The position numbers and the translations under genes are program-made. This document shows positions 33,147 to 41,937 of a stretch of DNA of 64,000 nt, in pieces; position 1 is the stretch's first letter, and each line of letters begins with the position of its first letter. The stretch comes from Microbacterium sediminis. Its GTDB lineage: Bacteria > Actinomycetota > Actinomycetes > Actinomycetales > Microbacteriaceae. Below the pieces are notes generated by a model, which ran no database searches, had not been told where the DNA came from, and was given only the letters and a program-made list of their open reading frames with translations. The stretch is from NCBI RefSeq assembly GCF_004564075.1, contig NZ_CP038256.1, positions 1,178,001 to 1,242,000 on the forward strand. The letters run 5' to 3'.

Positions 33147-34415
33147 GTGGCGATCGTGAACGACGTGAAGAAGGCCGTGGCCCTGGTGCGCAAGGCCGTG
33201 CGCGCGCGCAACGCGCACCGCGAGGTCCGCCAGGCGCTCCGGGAGCGGGGTCCGCTGGAGCGCGGCGCGTTCGAGATCGCGGTGTACTTCGCCGACAGCG
33301 ACGTGAACATGTACCAGATGCGGCAGTGGTACCGCCCGCTGCAGGAGCTCGCGCGGACGTGGCCGGTGCTCGTGATCGCGCGCAACGCGTCGGGCGCCAA
33401 GGCGCTGCTCGACGACGGCGCGCTGCCCGTGGCGTTCGCGCCCGAGATCAAGCACATCGAGAAGTTGCTGCGCCGCCAGCCGCTGCGCATCGTGCTGTAC
33501 GTGAACCAGAACACGCGCAACTTCCAGATGTTCCGCTACGGGCGCCGCTGGCACGTGTTCATCAACCACGGCGAGTCCGACAAGATGTACATGACCACCA
33601 ACCAGTACAAGGCGTACGACTACGCGCTGGTGGCCGGTCAGGCGGCGCGCGATCGGCTCACGCGCACCCTGTGGAACTACGACCTCGACGCCCGCACGAT
33701 CGAGATCGGTCGTCCGCAGGCCGATCACTACACGGGATCGGTGCCCTACACGCCCGACGAGCGCACCGTGGTGCTCTACGCGCCCACGTGGGAGGGCGAT
33801 CGCCCCGCGGCCCACTACGGCTCGGTCCGCACGCACGGCGAGGCGCTCGTCTCGGCACTGCTGGCCGACCCGCGCTACCGCGTGATCTACCGTCCGCACC
33901 CGCGCAGCGGCGTCGTCGATCCGGCGTTCGGCGAGGCGAACCGGCGCATCATTCGCGCGATCCGCGAGGCGAACCAGGCCGATCCGGCCGCGCACCACGT
34001 GTACGACGACAAGCCCGAGCTGGGGTGGCAGCTGTCGGCGGCCGATGTCGCGATCGTCGACATCTCGGCGATGGTCTACGACCGCCTCGCCGCCGGCAAG
34101 CCGCTGCTCGTGACGCGCCCGGCCGACGAGCGGGCCTCCGTCGATGAGGGCGGCTACCTGGGCGCGTGCGAGTGGCTGCGCGCGGAGGACGCGGCCGACG
34201 TCATCGCGCAGATCGAGCGCGTCCGCAGCGATCCCGAGGTCACCCAGCGGCTGCAGCACTGGGTGCGCCACTACTTCGGCGACACCACCCCGGGCGCGCC
34301 CACCGCGCGCTTCCACGCGGCGATCGAGCGCCTCATGGGGGAGTGGAACGCCTGGCACGCCCGCTCGGGCGACGAGGTCGTCGACGAGGACGAGGACGAC
34401 GACGAGTCGGAGTGA
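33147..34415 (+). CDS. CDP-glycerol glycerophosphotransferase-like protein (third, divergent type)
   Basis: 422 residues. The catalytic pattern differs from its two neighbours: FINHGESDKMYMTTNQYKAYD replaces the WHG block, then LYAPTWEGDRP, IYRPHPRSG and IVDISAMVYDRLAAGKP. This subtype is common in actinobacteria as a hypothetical glycerophosphotransferase. The last ~15 residues are almost all Asp/Glu. GTG 33147 follows the -10 box. It is convergent with murQ (3 bp between stops). Confidence 0.8.
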   Translation: MAIVNDVKKAVALVRKAVRARNAHREVRQALRERGPLERGAFEIAVYFADSDVNMYQMRQWYRPLQELARTWPVLVIARNASGAKALLDDGALPVAFAPEIKHIEKLLRRQPLRIVLYVNQNTRNFQMFRYGRRWHVFINHGESDKMYMTTNQYKAYDYALVAGQAARDRLTRTLWNYDLDARTIEIGRPQADHYTGSVPYTPDERTVVLYAPTWEGDRPAAHYGSVRTHGEALVSALLADPRYRVIYRPHPRSGVVDPAFGEANRRIIRAIREANQADPAAHHVYDDKPELGWQLSAADVAIVDISAMVYDRLAAGKPLLVTRPADERASVDEGGYLGACEWLRAEDAADVIAQIERVRSDPEVTQRLQHWVRHYFGDTTPGAPTARFHAAIERLMGEWNAWHARSGDEVVDEDEDDDESE

Positions 34416-34418
34416 TCC

Positions 34419-35303
34419 TCAGCGGATCGCGTCGCGGACGGATCCGCCGGTCTCCTCGAGGCGCTCGGCGGCCGCATCGGCCGTCACGCCGAGCAGGTGC
34501 GCCACGAGCGCGACCTTGACGTCGCCGCCGGCCGCCGCGAGGGCGTCGCGCGCGGCGTCGGGCCCGAGGCCGGTGGCGTCGCAGAGGATGCGCACGGAGC
34601 GATCGCGCAGCTTGTCGTTGGTCGCCACCACCGACACCATGAGGTTCGACCAGGTGCGCCCGAGCGCCACCATGAGCGCCGTCGAGAACCCGTTCAGCAC
34701 GAGCTTCTGCGCCGTGCCGGCCTTGAGCCGCGTGGACCCGGTGATCACCTCGGCGCCCGTGTCGAGCGGCAGATCGATGTCGACCTCGCGCCCGATGGGG
34801 CTGGCCGGGTTGCTGGAGACCAGCGCGGTGAACGCGCCCTTCGCGCGGGCCGCCTCCAGGGCCGCGGCGACGTAGGGGGTGGTGCCGCTGGCGGTCAGGC
34901 CGATCGCGACGTCGTCGGGTCCGACCTCCGCTGCCGCGGCGGCGCCCTCGGCGCGCGAGTCCTCGGCGTTCTCGACCGCGTTGACGATCGCCGCGTCGCC
35001 GCCGGCGATGTGCGGCACGACCCGCCCGGGCGGGATGTTGTAGGTCGGCAGCAGCTCGGCAGCGTCGAGCACGCCCAGGCGCCCGCTCGTTCCCGCGCCG
35101 AAGTAATGCACGCGGCCGCCGCGGCGCATCCGGTCGGCGGCCTCGTCGACCAGCGCCGCGATCCGCGGCAGCAGCGGCTCGAGCGCCTGAACCGCGACGG
35201 TATCCTGCTCGTGCAGCAGGCGGAGCACCCCCAGGGTGTCGGTGCTATCGAGCTCCATCGACTCGGGGAGTCGGCGCTCGGTGGGCGGCAGTTCGGAACG
35301 CAT
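34419..35303 (-). CDS. murQ: N-acetylmuramic acid 6-phosphate etherase
   Basis: Cleaves the D-lactyl ether of MurNAc-6-phosphate to GlcNAc-6-phosphate in peptidoglycan recycling. 294 residues, normal for MurQ. The SIS sugar-isomerase fold shows HYFGAGTSGRLGVLDAAE (phosphate loop and catalytic Glu), NAVENAEDS with the second catalytic Glu, and LTASGTTPYV. GSTRLKAGTAQK follows. ATG 35303 has TAATTT 6 nt upstream. Divergent from its probable regulator murR, with an 82-bp AT-rich shared control region. Confidence 0.94.
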   Translation of the reverse strand: MRSELPPTERRLPESMELDSTDTLGVLRLLHEQDTVAVQALEPLLPRIAALVDEAADRMRRGGRVHYFGAGTSGRLGVLDAAELLPTYNIPPGRVVPHIAGGDAAIVNAVENAEDSRAEGAAAAAEVGPDDVAIGLTASGTTPYVAAALEAARAKGAFTALVSSNPASPIGREVDIDLPLDTGAEVITGSTRLKAGTAQKLVLNGFSTALMVALGRTWSNLMVSVVATNDKLRDRSVRILCDATGLGPDAARDALAAAGGDVKVALVAHLLGVTADAAAERLEETGGSVRDAIR

Positions 35304-35308
35304 CGTCT

Positions 35309-35350
35309 GAAATTATCGCACTTCGTGAACCGGGCGTGTATTTTTTTCAT
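35309..35350. promoter_or_regulatory. murQ -10 box and probable MurR operator
   Basis: TAATTT (minus strand, 35310-35315) precedes murQ by 6 nt. GAAATTATCGCACTTC, which covers it, is a rough GAA/TTC palindrome, and TTTTTTTCATCACG follows at 35341-35354. Such AT-rich runs are rare in this DNA and resemble the site before the transporter operon, so MurR probably binds here. Confidence 0.45.
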
Positions 35351-35385
35351 CACGCGGCGCCACGCCGTGCGCGGAGGGGAGCAAC

Positions 35386-36303
35386 GTGACGGGGACGGAA
35401 GAGGGCGACGTGTTCGTCCGGCTGCGCAGGGTGATCCCTGCGCTGAGCAAGGCGGAGCGGCGCATCGCCGAGACGACGATCGCCGATCCCCGCATCGTCG
35501 TGGACTCCACGATCACGCGGCTGGCCGACGTGTGCAGCACGTCGCCGGCCACCGTCGCGCGCTTCTGCCGCTCGGCCGGCTTCGGGGGATACACCGAGTT
35601 CCGCCTCGCCGTCGCCTCGGCCGCGAGCCGCGCGGCGGCGGTGCGCGATCGCTTCCGCATCGACGACGCCGAGATCGGCCCCGACGACTCGGCCGCCGAC
35701 GTCGTGACGAAGGTGGCGTTCCAGGAGTCGAAGGCGATCGAGGAGACCGCGCGGCACCTCGACCTGCGCGCGCTCGACGCCGTGGTGGGTGCGCTGCGCG
35801 GGGCCAGCCGCATCCAGGTGTACGGCGCGGGCGCGAGCGCCCTGGCGGCCGAGGACATGCAGCAGAAGCTCATGCGGATCGGCCTGCCCGTGTGGTCGTC
35901 GGTCGACCCGCACGTCGCCCTCGTCGGGGTCGCGCAGTCCGCGCCCGACGACGTCGTGATCGCGATCTCGCACTCGGGCCGCACGCGCGAGGCCAGCGAG
36001 CTGCTCGCGGTGGCGCGCGAGCGGGGCGCCACGACGGTGGCGATCACGAGCGTGCCCGACTCTCCCGTGGGGGAGCAGGCCGACCACGTGCTCGCGACGA
36101 GCGCGCACGAGTCGCGCTTCCGCCCGGGCGCGATGTCGAGCCGCAGCGCGCAGCTCGCGGTGGTCGACTTCGTGATGGTCCGGCTGCTACAGGGCACGTA
36201 CGACGCCGCGAGCGACCGGCTGCAGCTCACGCGCGACGCGGTGGCCGCGCATCGCCTGTCGAACGGACGTCACGCCGCGCGATCGAATGGGTCGCCCACG
36301 TAA
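35386..36303 (+). CDS. murR: MurR/RpiR family transcriptional regulator
   Basis: 305 residues: an N-terminal HTH_6 domain (ALSKAERRIAETTIADP, then ITRLADVCSTSPATVARFCR around 40-65) and a C-terminal SIS sugar-phosphate sensor domain (YGAGASALAAEDMQQKL, AISHSGRTREASELL). MurR proteins bind MurNAc-6-phosphate and repress recycling genes until it accumulates. Context between murQ and a sugar importer fits this role. GTG 35386 has a strong GGAGGGGAG site. Confidence 0.88.
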   Translation: MTGTEEGDVFVRLRRVIPALSKAERRIAETTIADPRIVVDSTITRLADVCSTSPATVARFCRSAGFGGYTEFRLAVASAASRAAAVRDRFRIDDAEIGPDDSAADVVTKVAFQESKAIEETARHLDLRALDAVVGALRGASRIQVYGAGASALAAEDMQQKLMRIGLPVWSSVDPHVALVGVAQSAPDDVVIAISHSGRTREASELLAVARERGATTVAITSVPDSPVGEQADHVLATSAHESRFRPGAMSSRSAQLAVVDFVMVRLLQGTYDAASDRLQLTRDAVAAHRLSNGRHAARSNGSPT

Positions 36304-36307
36304 CGGT

Positions 36308-36350
36308 TCTGAAAAACTATTACGAACTGTTGCGAACTTGCGGTTACGAT
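36308..36350 (+). promoter_or_regulatory. Promoter/operator of the sugar transporter operon
   Basis: An AT-rich island, TGAAAAACTATTACGAAC (36310-36327), then TACGAT at 36345-36350 as a likely -10. The TGAAA start is shared with the murQ-murR region. Leader position 36371-36386 holds a 6-bp hairpin (GCGGCC/GGCCGC) just before the ribosome site. Confidence 0.45.
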
Positions 36351-36404
36351 TTCCGGAGCACACAGACAGCGCGGCCTGCGGGCCGCATGAACGATGGAGT
36401 CGCT

Positions 36405-37700
36405 ATGCGCTCACGCATCATTTCCGTCGCGGCGCTCGGCACGGTCGCCGCGCTCGGCCTCGCCGGCTGCTCGTCCGGCGGCGGTGACACGGACGACGGG
36501 ACCAACGCGGAGGGCGAGACCCTCGACGTCTGGATCATGGAGAGCGGCAACCCCGATGCCGCGACGGCGTTCTTCGACGAGGTTGGCGCCGCCTTCAAGG
36601 AGCAGACGGGTGCCGATCTGAACGTCGAGTACATCGCCTGGTCCGGCGGCCAGGAGTACTTCACGACGGCGATCGCCGGCGGCGAGACCCCGGACGTGGC
36701 CGAGGTCGGCACGACCTGGGCGCTGCCGTTCGCCGAGGCCGGCGCCCTCATGCCGCTGCAGGACCGCATCGACGAGGCCGGCCTGGGCGATGGCCTCGTC
36801 GAGGGCCTGGCCGAGACGGCCCGCGTCGACGGCGAGCTGTACGGCATGCCGTGGTACGCCGGCATCCGCTCGCTCGTCTACCGCGCCGACATCTTCCAGG
36901 AGCTCGGCCTCGAGGCGCCCACCGACTGGGACTCGTTCCTCGCCACGGCGCAGGCCATCAAGGCCGCGCACCCCGAGATGGCCGCCTTCGCGGTCCCCGG
37001 CGCCGCCGAGTTTCCGTTCTACCCGTGGATCTGGGGCAACGACGCCGAGATCGCCACGCAGGACGGCGACGAGTGGGTGTCGGAGCTCGACAGCCCCGAG
37101 GCGATCGAGGCGGTCGAGTTCTACACCGGCCTGCAGACCGAGCACGGCCTGTCCACGGCCGGCGCGGCCGATTGGACCGAGGTCGACGTGCGCGACGCGT
37201 TCACGAACGGCGAGCTGGCGATGGCGATCATGCCGAACCAGTACCCGGGCCTGATCCTCCAGGACAACCCCGACATGGAGGGCAAGATCGACGCGGCCCC
37301 GATCCCCGCCAAGGACGGCGGCGTCGCCGGCAGCTTCATGGGCGGCTCGCACCTGAGCATGTTCAACACCGCCGAGAACCAGGACCTCGCGTGGGAGTTC
37401 ATCGAGCTGATGACCACGGGCGAGTTCGCCCAGCAGTGGGCCGAGGAGTCGGGCTTCTTCCCGGGTGAGCAGGGCGCGCTGGACGCGTTCCTGAACAGCG
37501 AGGACCCGATCGTCTCGGCCTACGCCACCCAGCTGCAGGAGGGCGCCCGCGTCGTGCCGAACACCCCGCAGTGGGGTGCCGTGCAGGCCGAGGCCGTGGT
37601 GACCACCGCGCTCCGGTCGATCCTGGTCGGCGAGGCCACGGTCGAGGACGCGATGACGAAGGCGGCCGAGGAGATGACCGCCACGCTCAACGCCGGCTGA
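36405..37700 (+). CDS. Sugar ABC transporter substrate-binding lipoprotein
   Basis: 431 residues. Lipobox LGLAGC places the lipidated Cys at about residue 23, followed by a Gly/Asp-rich linker and a family-1 (CUT1) binding fold: DVWIMESGNPD, DVAEVGTTWALPF, YGMPWYAGIRSLVYR. It captures a sugar outside the membrane for the two permeases that follow. With murQ/murR and nagZ beside it, MurNAc, GlcNAc or a muropeptide-derived disaccharide is the likely ligand (inference). GGAG lies 5 nt before the ATG. The ATPase subunit is absent, as is common when a shared MsiK-type ATPase is used. Confidence 0.9.
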   Translation: MRSRIISVAALGTVAALGLAGCSSGGGDTDDGTNAEGETLDVWIMESGNPDAATAFFDEVGAAFKEQTGADLNVEYIAWSGGQEYFTTAIAGGETPDVAEVGTTWALPFAEAGALMPLQDRIDEAGLGDGLVEGLAETARVDGELYGMPWYAGIRSLVYRADIFQELGLEAPTDWDSFLATAQAIKAAHPEMAAFAVPGAAEFPFYPWIWGNDAEIATQDGDEWVSELDSPEAIEAVEFYTGLQTEHGLSTAGAADWTEVDVRDAFTNGELAMAIMPNQYPGLILQDNPDMEGKIDAAPIPAKDGGVAGSFMGGSHLSMFNTAENQDLAWEFIELMTTGEFAQQWAEESGFFPGEQGALDAFLNSEDPIVSAYATQLQEGARVVPNTPQWGAVQAEAVVTTALRSILVGEATVEDAMTKAAEEMTATLNAG

Positions 37701-37704
37701 TCGC

Positions 37705-38673
37705 GTGTCGTCAGTCGTTCAGGCACCGCCGGCCGTTCCGGGCACCGCGCCCGGAGCGGCCGGCGGCCGTCGCCCGGGCGCGGGTCTGATCTCGCGCTTC
37801 CGTCCGGCGCTCCTCCTCGCCCCCGCCCTCATCGTGATGGGCGTGCTGCTGCTGTGGCCGCTCATCCGCGTCGTGATCATCTCGTTCCAGGACTACGGCC
37901 TGAAGGAGATGAATCAGGGCACCACCAACTTCAACGGCGTCGACAACTACGTCGAGCTGTTCACGAGCGAGCAGCTGTGGAGCACGGTGCTGCCGAACAC
38001 GGTCGTGTTCGCGATCCTCGCCGTGGCCTCCACCGTCGCGTTCGGCACCGGCGTGGCCGTGCTCATGTCGAACCTCGGCGTGCTGTGGCGCACGATCGTG
38101 GGCGCCGCGATCATGGTCGCGTGGGCGATGCCCGCCGTGACCGGCACCTACGTGTGGATGTGGTTCTTCGACACCGACAAGGGCCTGCTGAACACGTGGC
38201 TGCAGGGCATCGGCCTGCAGGACGAGCCGTTCAACTGGTTCACGAACCGCTACACGTTCTACGCGGTGGTGCTGCTGAACATCGTCCACCACGGCTTCCC
38301 GTTCGTGGCCGTGACGGTGCTGGCCGGCCTGCTCGGCGTGCCGAAGGAGATGCTCGAGGCGGCCGAGATGGACGGCGCCGGCCCGTGGCGCCGCTTCTGG
38401 CAGATCATCGTGCCGAACCTGCGCCAGGTGTTCACGGTCGTGATCATCCTGTCGACCATCTGGGACATGAAGATCTTCACGCAGGTGTTCCTCATGCCCG
38501 CCGGCGACGGCCGCAATCGCGACGTGATCAACCTGGGCACGTGGACCTTCATCCAGTCGTTCGGGCAGGGCCGCTACGGATTCGGATCGGCGATCGCCGT
38601 CGTGCTGACGCTGCTGCTGCTGGCCGTGACCGTCGTGTACGTGCGCACGCTCATGAAGGAGGAGGAGCTGTGA
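37705..38673 (+). CDS. Sugar ABC transporter permease 1
   Basis: 322 residues, six transmembrane helices, MalF-like. The EAA loop reads EMLEAAEMDGAGPWRRFWQI, the coupling site for the ATPase. GTG 37705 lies 4 bp after the binding-protein stop. It overlaps the second permease by 4 bp. Confidence 0.92.
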   Translation: MSSVVQAPPAVPGTAPGAAGGRRPGAGLISRFRPALLLAPALIVMGVLLLWPLIRVVIISFQDYGLKEMNQGTTNFNGVDNYVELFTSEQLWSTVLPNTVVFAILAVASTVAFGTGVAVLMSNLGVLWRTIVGAAIMVAWAMPAVTGTYVWMWFFDTDKGLLNTWLQGIGLQDEPFNWFTNRYTFYAVVLLNIVHHGFPFVAVTVLAGLLGVPKEMLEAAEMDGAGPWRRFWQIIVPNLRQVFTVVIILSTIWDMKIFTQVFLMPAGDGRNRDVINLGTWTFIQSFGQGRYGFGSAIAVVLTLLLLAVTVVYVRTLMKEEEL

Positions 38674-39503
38674 GCGCCTCGACCCGCCGCCGTCGCGGCG
38701 CCCTGGGCCGCGGCGTGCTCGTCGCGCTGCTGCTGGCCTTCACGCTGCTGCCGGCGTGGCTCATGGTCGCGACCGGCTTCGACGCCGAGGCGAACCGCGG
38801 CGCCGCGCTGATCCCGCGCGAGTTCACCCTCGCCCACTTCCAGACGATCTTCGAGCGCGGGCAGTTCGGGCAGTTCCTGCTGAACTCGGCCTTCGTCGCG
38901 CTCATCGTGGTGCTGGCCAGCGCCGTGCTCGCCCTGCTGGCGAGCGTCGCGGTCGCGCGCTTCCGCTTCCGCGGCCGCTCGGCCGTGCTGATGCTCGTGC
39001 TCATCGTGCAGATGGTGCCGCTGGAGGCGCTGCTGATCCCGCTGTTCCTGCAGATCCGCGACCTGCAGCTGCTGGGCACGCTGCTGGGCCTGATGGTCGT
39101 GTACGTGGCGCTGTCGCTGCCGTTCGGCATCTGGATGCTGCGCGGCTTCGTGGCGGCCGTGCCGGTGGAGCTCGAGGAGGCCGCGTACCTCGACGGCGCC
39201 TCGTGGGGCCGCATGTTCCGATCGGTCATGCTGCCGCTCGTGATGCCCGGGGTGGTGGCGACGAGCATCTTCTCGTTCATCACCGCCTGGAACGAGTTCA
39301 TCTTCGCGCTCGTGCTGCTGCGCACGAACACCGAGCAGTACACGGTGGCGATCGGTCTGCGTCAGTTCTTCACGCAGAACGGCAACGACTGGGGCGCGAT
39401 CATGGCCGCCTCGACGATCATTACGATTCCCGTCATGGTGTTCTTCGTGATCGTGCAGGGCCGGCTCTCGAGCGGCCTGGTCGCCGGCGCGGTGAAGGGC
39501 TGA
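38670..39503 (+). CDS. Sugar ABC transporter permease 2
   Basis: 277 residues, six helices, MalG-like. EAA loop ELEEAAYLDGASWGRMFRSV. GTG 38670 overlaps the previous stop, with a strong AAGGAGGAGGAG ribosome site inside the upstream gene. Pairs with permease 1 to make the channel. Confidence 0.92.
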   Translation: MSASTRRRRGALGRGVLVALLLAFTLLPAWLMVATGFDAEANRGAALIPREFTLAHFQTIFERGQFGQFLLNSAFVALIVVLASAVLALLASVAVARFRFRGRSAVLMLVLIVQMVPLEALLIPLFLQIRDLQLLGTLLGLMVVYVALSLPFGIWMLRGFVAAVPVELEEAAYLDGASWGRMFRSVMLPLVMPGVVATSIFSFITAWNEFIFALVLLRTNTEQYTVAIGLRQFFTQNGNDWGAIMAASTIITIPVMVFFVIVQGRLSSGLVAGAVKG

Positions 39504-39504
39504 C

Positions 39505-41046
39505 GTGGCCGACGCGCTCGAGCGCCTCGCGAACGCGGTGCTCATGCCCGGCTACCTCGCGCCCCGCCCGCCCACATGGGTGGAGCGGGAGCGCGAGGCC
39601 GGGCTGGCCGGCGTCGTGCTGTTTGCCCAGAACGTGGGATCGGGCGTCGTCGACGCGTCGGGCGGGTTCCTCGTCGCGATCGACGAGGAGGGCGGCACCG
39701 TCACCCGCATCGACTCGGCCGGCGGATCGCCGCTGCCCGGCGCCGCGCAGCTCGGGGCCGTGGACGATGTGGAGGCCACGCGGCGCGTGGGCCGGATGCT
39801 GGGGGAGCGCGCGGCGCTCGTCGGCGCGAACATGGTGATCGCGCCGGTGGCCGACGTGAACGCCAACGCCGCCAATCCCGTGATCGGCACGCGCGCGTAC
39901 GGCGCGGACGCCGAGCTGGTCTCGCGGCACGTCGCCGCGACCGTCCGCGGCCTGGCGGATGCCGGTGCCGTCGCGGTGCCCAAGCACTTCCCGGGCCACG
40001 GCGATACCGCCGTCGACTCGCATCACGGGCTGCCCGTGTCGGACGCGTCGGCGGCCGATCAGGAGGCGCTGCACCTGGAGCCGTTCCGGGCGGCGATCGA
40101 GGCCGGGGCGCGGGTGATCATGACCGCGCACCTCGTGGTGCCCGAGTGGGGCCCGGAGCCGGCCACGCTCAACGCGCAGGCGCTGGGCCGGCTGCGGGCG
40201 CTGGGCTTCGACGGCGCCATCATGTCGGACGCGCTCGACATGGGCGCCGTCAAGGACCGCTACGGCACCCCGGGGGGTGCCGTGCGGGCCCTGGCCGCCG
40301 GCTGCGACCTGCTGTGCATCAGCAATCCGGCCAACCCCGGGTCGTCGGGCGACGATGAGGCCGACTTCCTCGCCGTCCGCGATGCGATCGTCGCCGCGGT
40401 CCGCGACGGCTCGCTCGCGCGCGCCCGCCTCGAGGACGCGGCCGCGCGCGTCGCCGCCCTGCGCGCGTCCCTGGCCGCCCGCCCGGTTGCTCCGGAGGCC
40501 GCCCGCCCGGTTGCTCCGGAGGCCGCCCGCCCGGTTGCCGAACGGAGCGCCGCAGGCGCGGAGCTGAAGCGATCACCGCACCCCCTCACGCCGGCCGACT
40601 TACCGCACCCTCTCCCGCCCGCCGACGCGGCGTTCGCCGCCGACATCGCCGATCGCGCCCTGCTGCGCGCCGGATCGTGCGCGCCCTTCGCCGGCCCGCG
40701 CCGCGTGCTCGACGCGCGCGCGGCCGCCACCTGGGCGGTGGCCGCCAACGGCGGCGCCATCGCCTCGGCGATCGCCGCCGGCGGGAGCGTGGAGCGCTGG
40801 AGCGACGCGGCGGCGGTGGCCGAGGGCGAGCGCGTGGTGCTGCTCACCGATCGCCTGGCCTCCGCCGAGCAGCGCGACGCCGTGACCGCGTTCGCGGCGC
40901 GCGCGTCGGCGGGCGTCGTGGTGAACCTCGGCGTGGACCCCCTGCCGGGTGCCGTGCCGGCGTCGGTGGCCATCATCACGACGCGCGCGGCGAGCCGCCT
41001 GGGCGCCGAGGCCGCCGATCGCGCGCTGACGGCCGGCTGGGCCTAG
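39505..41046 (+). CDS. nagZ: GH3 beta-N-acetylhexosaminidase (NagZ-like)
   Basis: 513 residues. Releases GlcNAc from GlcNAc-MurNAc muropeptides during wall recycling. The GH3 barrel has LVAIDEEGGTVTRI, KHFPGHGDTAVDSHHGLP (the NagZ catalytic-loop His/Asp) and MSDALDMGA (Asp nucleophile). No signal peptide is seen, so it probably acts in the cytoplasm on imported disaccharide, matching the adjacent importer. A C-terminal domain (370-513) follows a linker made of an exact 8-residue repeat (ARPVAPEA) and a fragment of the dispersed repeat. GTG 39505 lies 1 bp after the permease stop. Confidence 0.9.
   Translation: MADALERLANAVLMPGYLAPRPPTWVEREREAGLAGVVLFAQNVGSGVVDASGGFLVAIDEEGGTVTRIDSAGGSPLPGAAQLGAVDDVEATRRVGRMLGERAALVGANMVIAPVADVNANAANPVIGTRAYGADAELVSRHVAATVRGLADAGAVAVPKHFPGHGDTAVDSHHGLPVSDASAADQEALHLEPFRAAIEAGARVIMTAHLVVPEWGPEPATLNAQALGRLRALGFDGAIMSDALDMGAVKDRYGTPGGAVRALAAGCDLLCISNPANPGSSGDDEADFLAVRDAIVAAVRDGSLARARLEDAAARVAALRASLAARPVAPEAARPVAPEAARPVAERSAAGAELKRSPHPLTPADLPHPLPPADAAFAADIADRALLRAGSCAPFAGPRRVLDARAAATWAVAANGGAIASAIAAGGSVERWSDAAAVAEGERVVLLTDRLASAEQRDAVTAFAARASAGVVVNLGVDPLPGAVPASVAIITTRAASRLGAEAADRALTAGWA
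40477..40565 (+). repeat. 24-bp tandem repeat plus dispersed-repeat fragment within nagZ
   Basis: Units 40477-40500 and 40501-40524 are identical. A third unit starts at 40525 and breaks off after about 14 nt into CGGAGCGCCGCAGGCGCGGAG (40543-40563), a segment that also occurs in the intergenic repeat family (for example at 52.19 and 52.46 kb). All remain in frame. Confidence 0.85.
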
Positions 41047-41049
41047 CCC

Positions 41050-41937
41050 TCAGCAGCCGGGACCAGTGGGATTCTCGGCGCAGGTGTACTGCACCAGGCC
41101 GGTGTCGGCCGTGACCGCCTGCACCCGCGCGGTCGACGGGGGAGAGGCCACGAGCCCGTCGACCGGCCGCGTGCCCCACACGCCGAAGTCGGCGACGGCC
41201 GTCGATCGCAGGGTCGCGGAGAGCGTGTAGACGCCGCGGTCGCGGTAGGCGTGGCTCGTCGCGGTCGGCGTGAACTCGGGCTGCCCGAGCTGCTCCCACG
41301 TGCCCCCGCCGATCGGCACCGTCTGCGTCGTGCCGTCGCCGTAGTCGAGGACCGCCTCGACGGGCGTGAACGTGACGCTCACCGGAAGCCCGAACAGCTG
41401 CCCCGACATCGTCTGCGTCGACGCTGTGACGACGACGTTCATCGGCATGCCGACGATCGCCACCCCGCCGGGCTCGGTCCCCACCGCGGGCGTCGCGGGC
41501 GCGAACCTGACGACGTCCGCGACCGTCACGGCCGGGATCACCGGCGCCTCGGGTTCCTCGGGCTCGGTCTCCTCCGTCGCCCAGTCCTGCCAGCACAGCC
41601 CGTCGGCGCGCGGCGACTGCTGGTCATCCCGGCACGGCCCCCACCGCGGATCCGTCAACGGCTCGGGCTCGGGCTCCGCCTCCACCACCGGCGCCGTCCC
41701 GCCCCCGCCATTCCCGCCGCCACCATTCCCGGTTTCGGGCGCGGCCTGTTGCCCGCCACCGGGCTGGGTGAACGAGCCGCCGATGCTCACGCTGTCGCCG
41801 TCGTTCGAGATGTGGCATCCGAGCCAGCTCGTCGCTTCACACGAACCGGTGTCAGCCTCCGCAGCCGGCGCCAGCAGCCACGACGACGCGGTCAGGAGTA
41901 GGACGCTCCCAAGGAGACCGGTTAGGCGTCCGGACAT
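41050..41937 (-). CDS. Secreted protein with PKD-like domain
   Basis: 295 residues. A signal peptide (about 1-29, LLTASSWLLAPAAEA) is followed by a Cys-containing segment, a linker rich in Gly, Asn, Pro and Glu, and a C-terminal beta domain. YGDGTTQTV and TATSHAYRDRGVYTLSATL resemble PKD/immunoglobulin-like folds. Paired cysteines suggest disulphides. It may be a surface adhesion or pilus-associated protein, but no specific function is visible. It overlaps the lipoprotein gene by 16 bp, so the two form one operon. Convergent with nagZ (3 bp between stops). Confidence 0.75.
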   Translation of the reverse strand: MSGRLTGLLGSVLLLTASSWLLAPAAEADTGSCEATSWLGCHISNDGDSVSIGGSFTQPGGGQQAAPETGNGGGGNGGGGTAPVVEAEPEPEPLTDPRWGPCRDDQQSPRADGLCWQDWATEETEPEEPEAPVIPAVTVADVVRFAPATPAVGTEPGGVAIVGMPMNVVVTASTQTMSGQLFGLPVSVTFTPVEAVLDYGDGTTQTVPIGGGTWEQLGQPEFTPTATSHAYRDRGVYTLSATLRSTAVADFGVWGTRPVDGLVASPPSTARVQAVTADTGLVQYTCAENPTGPGC

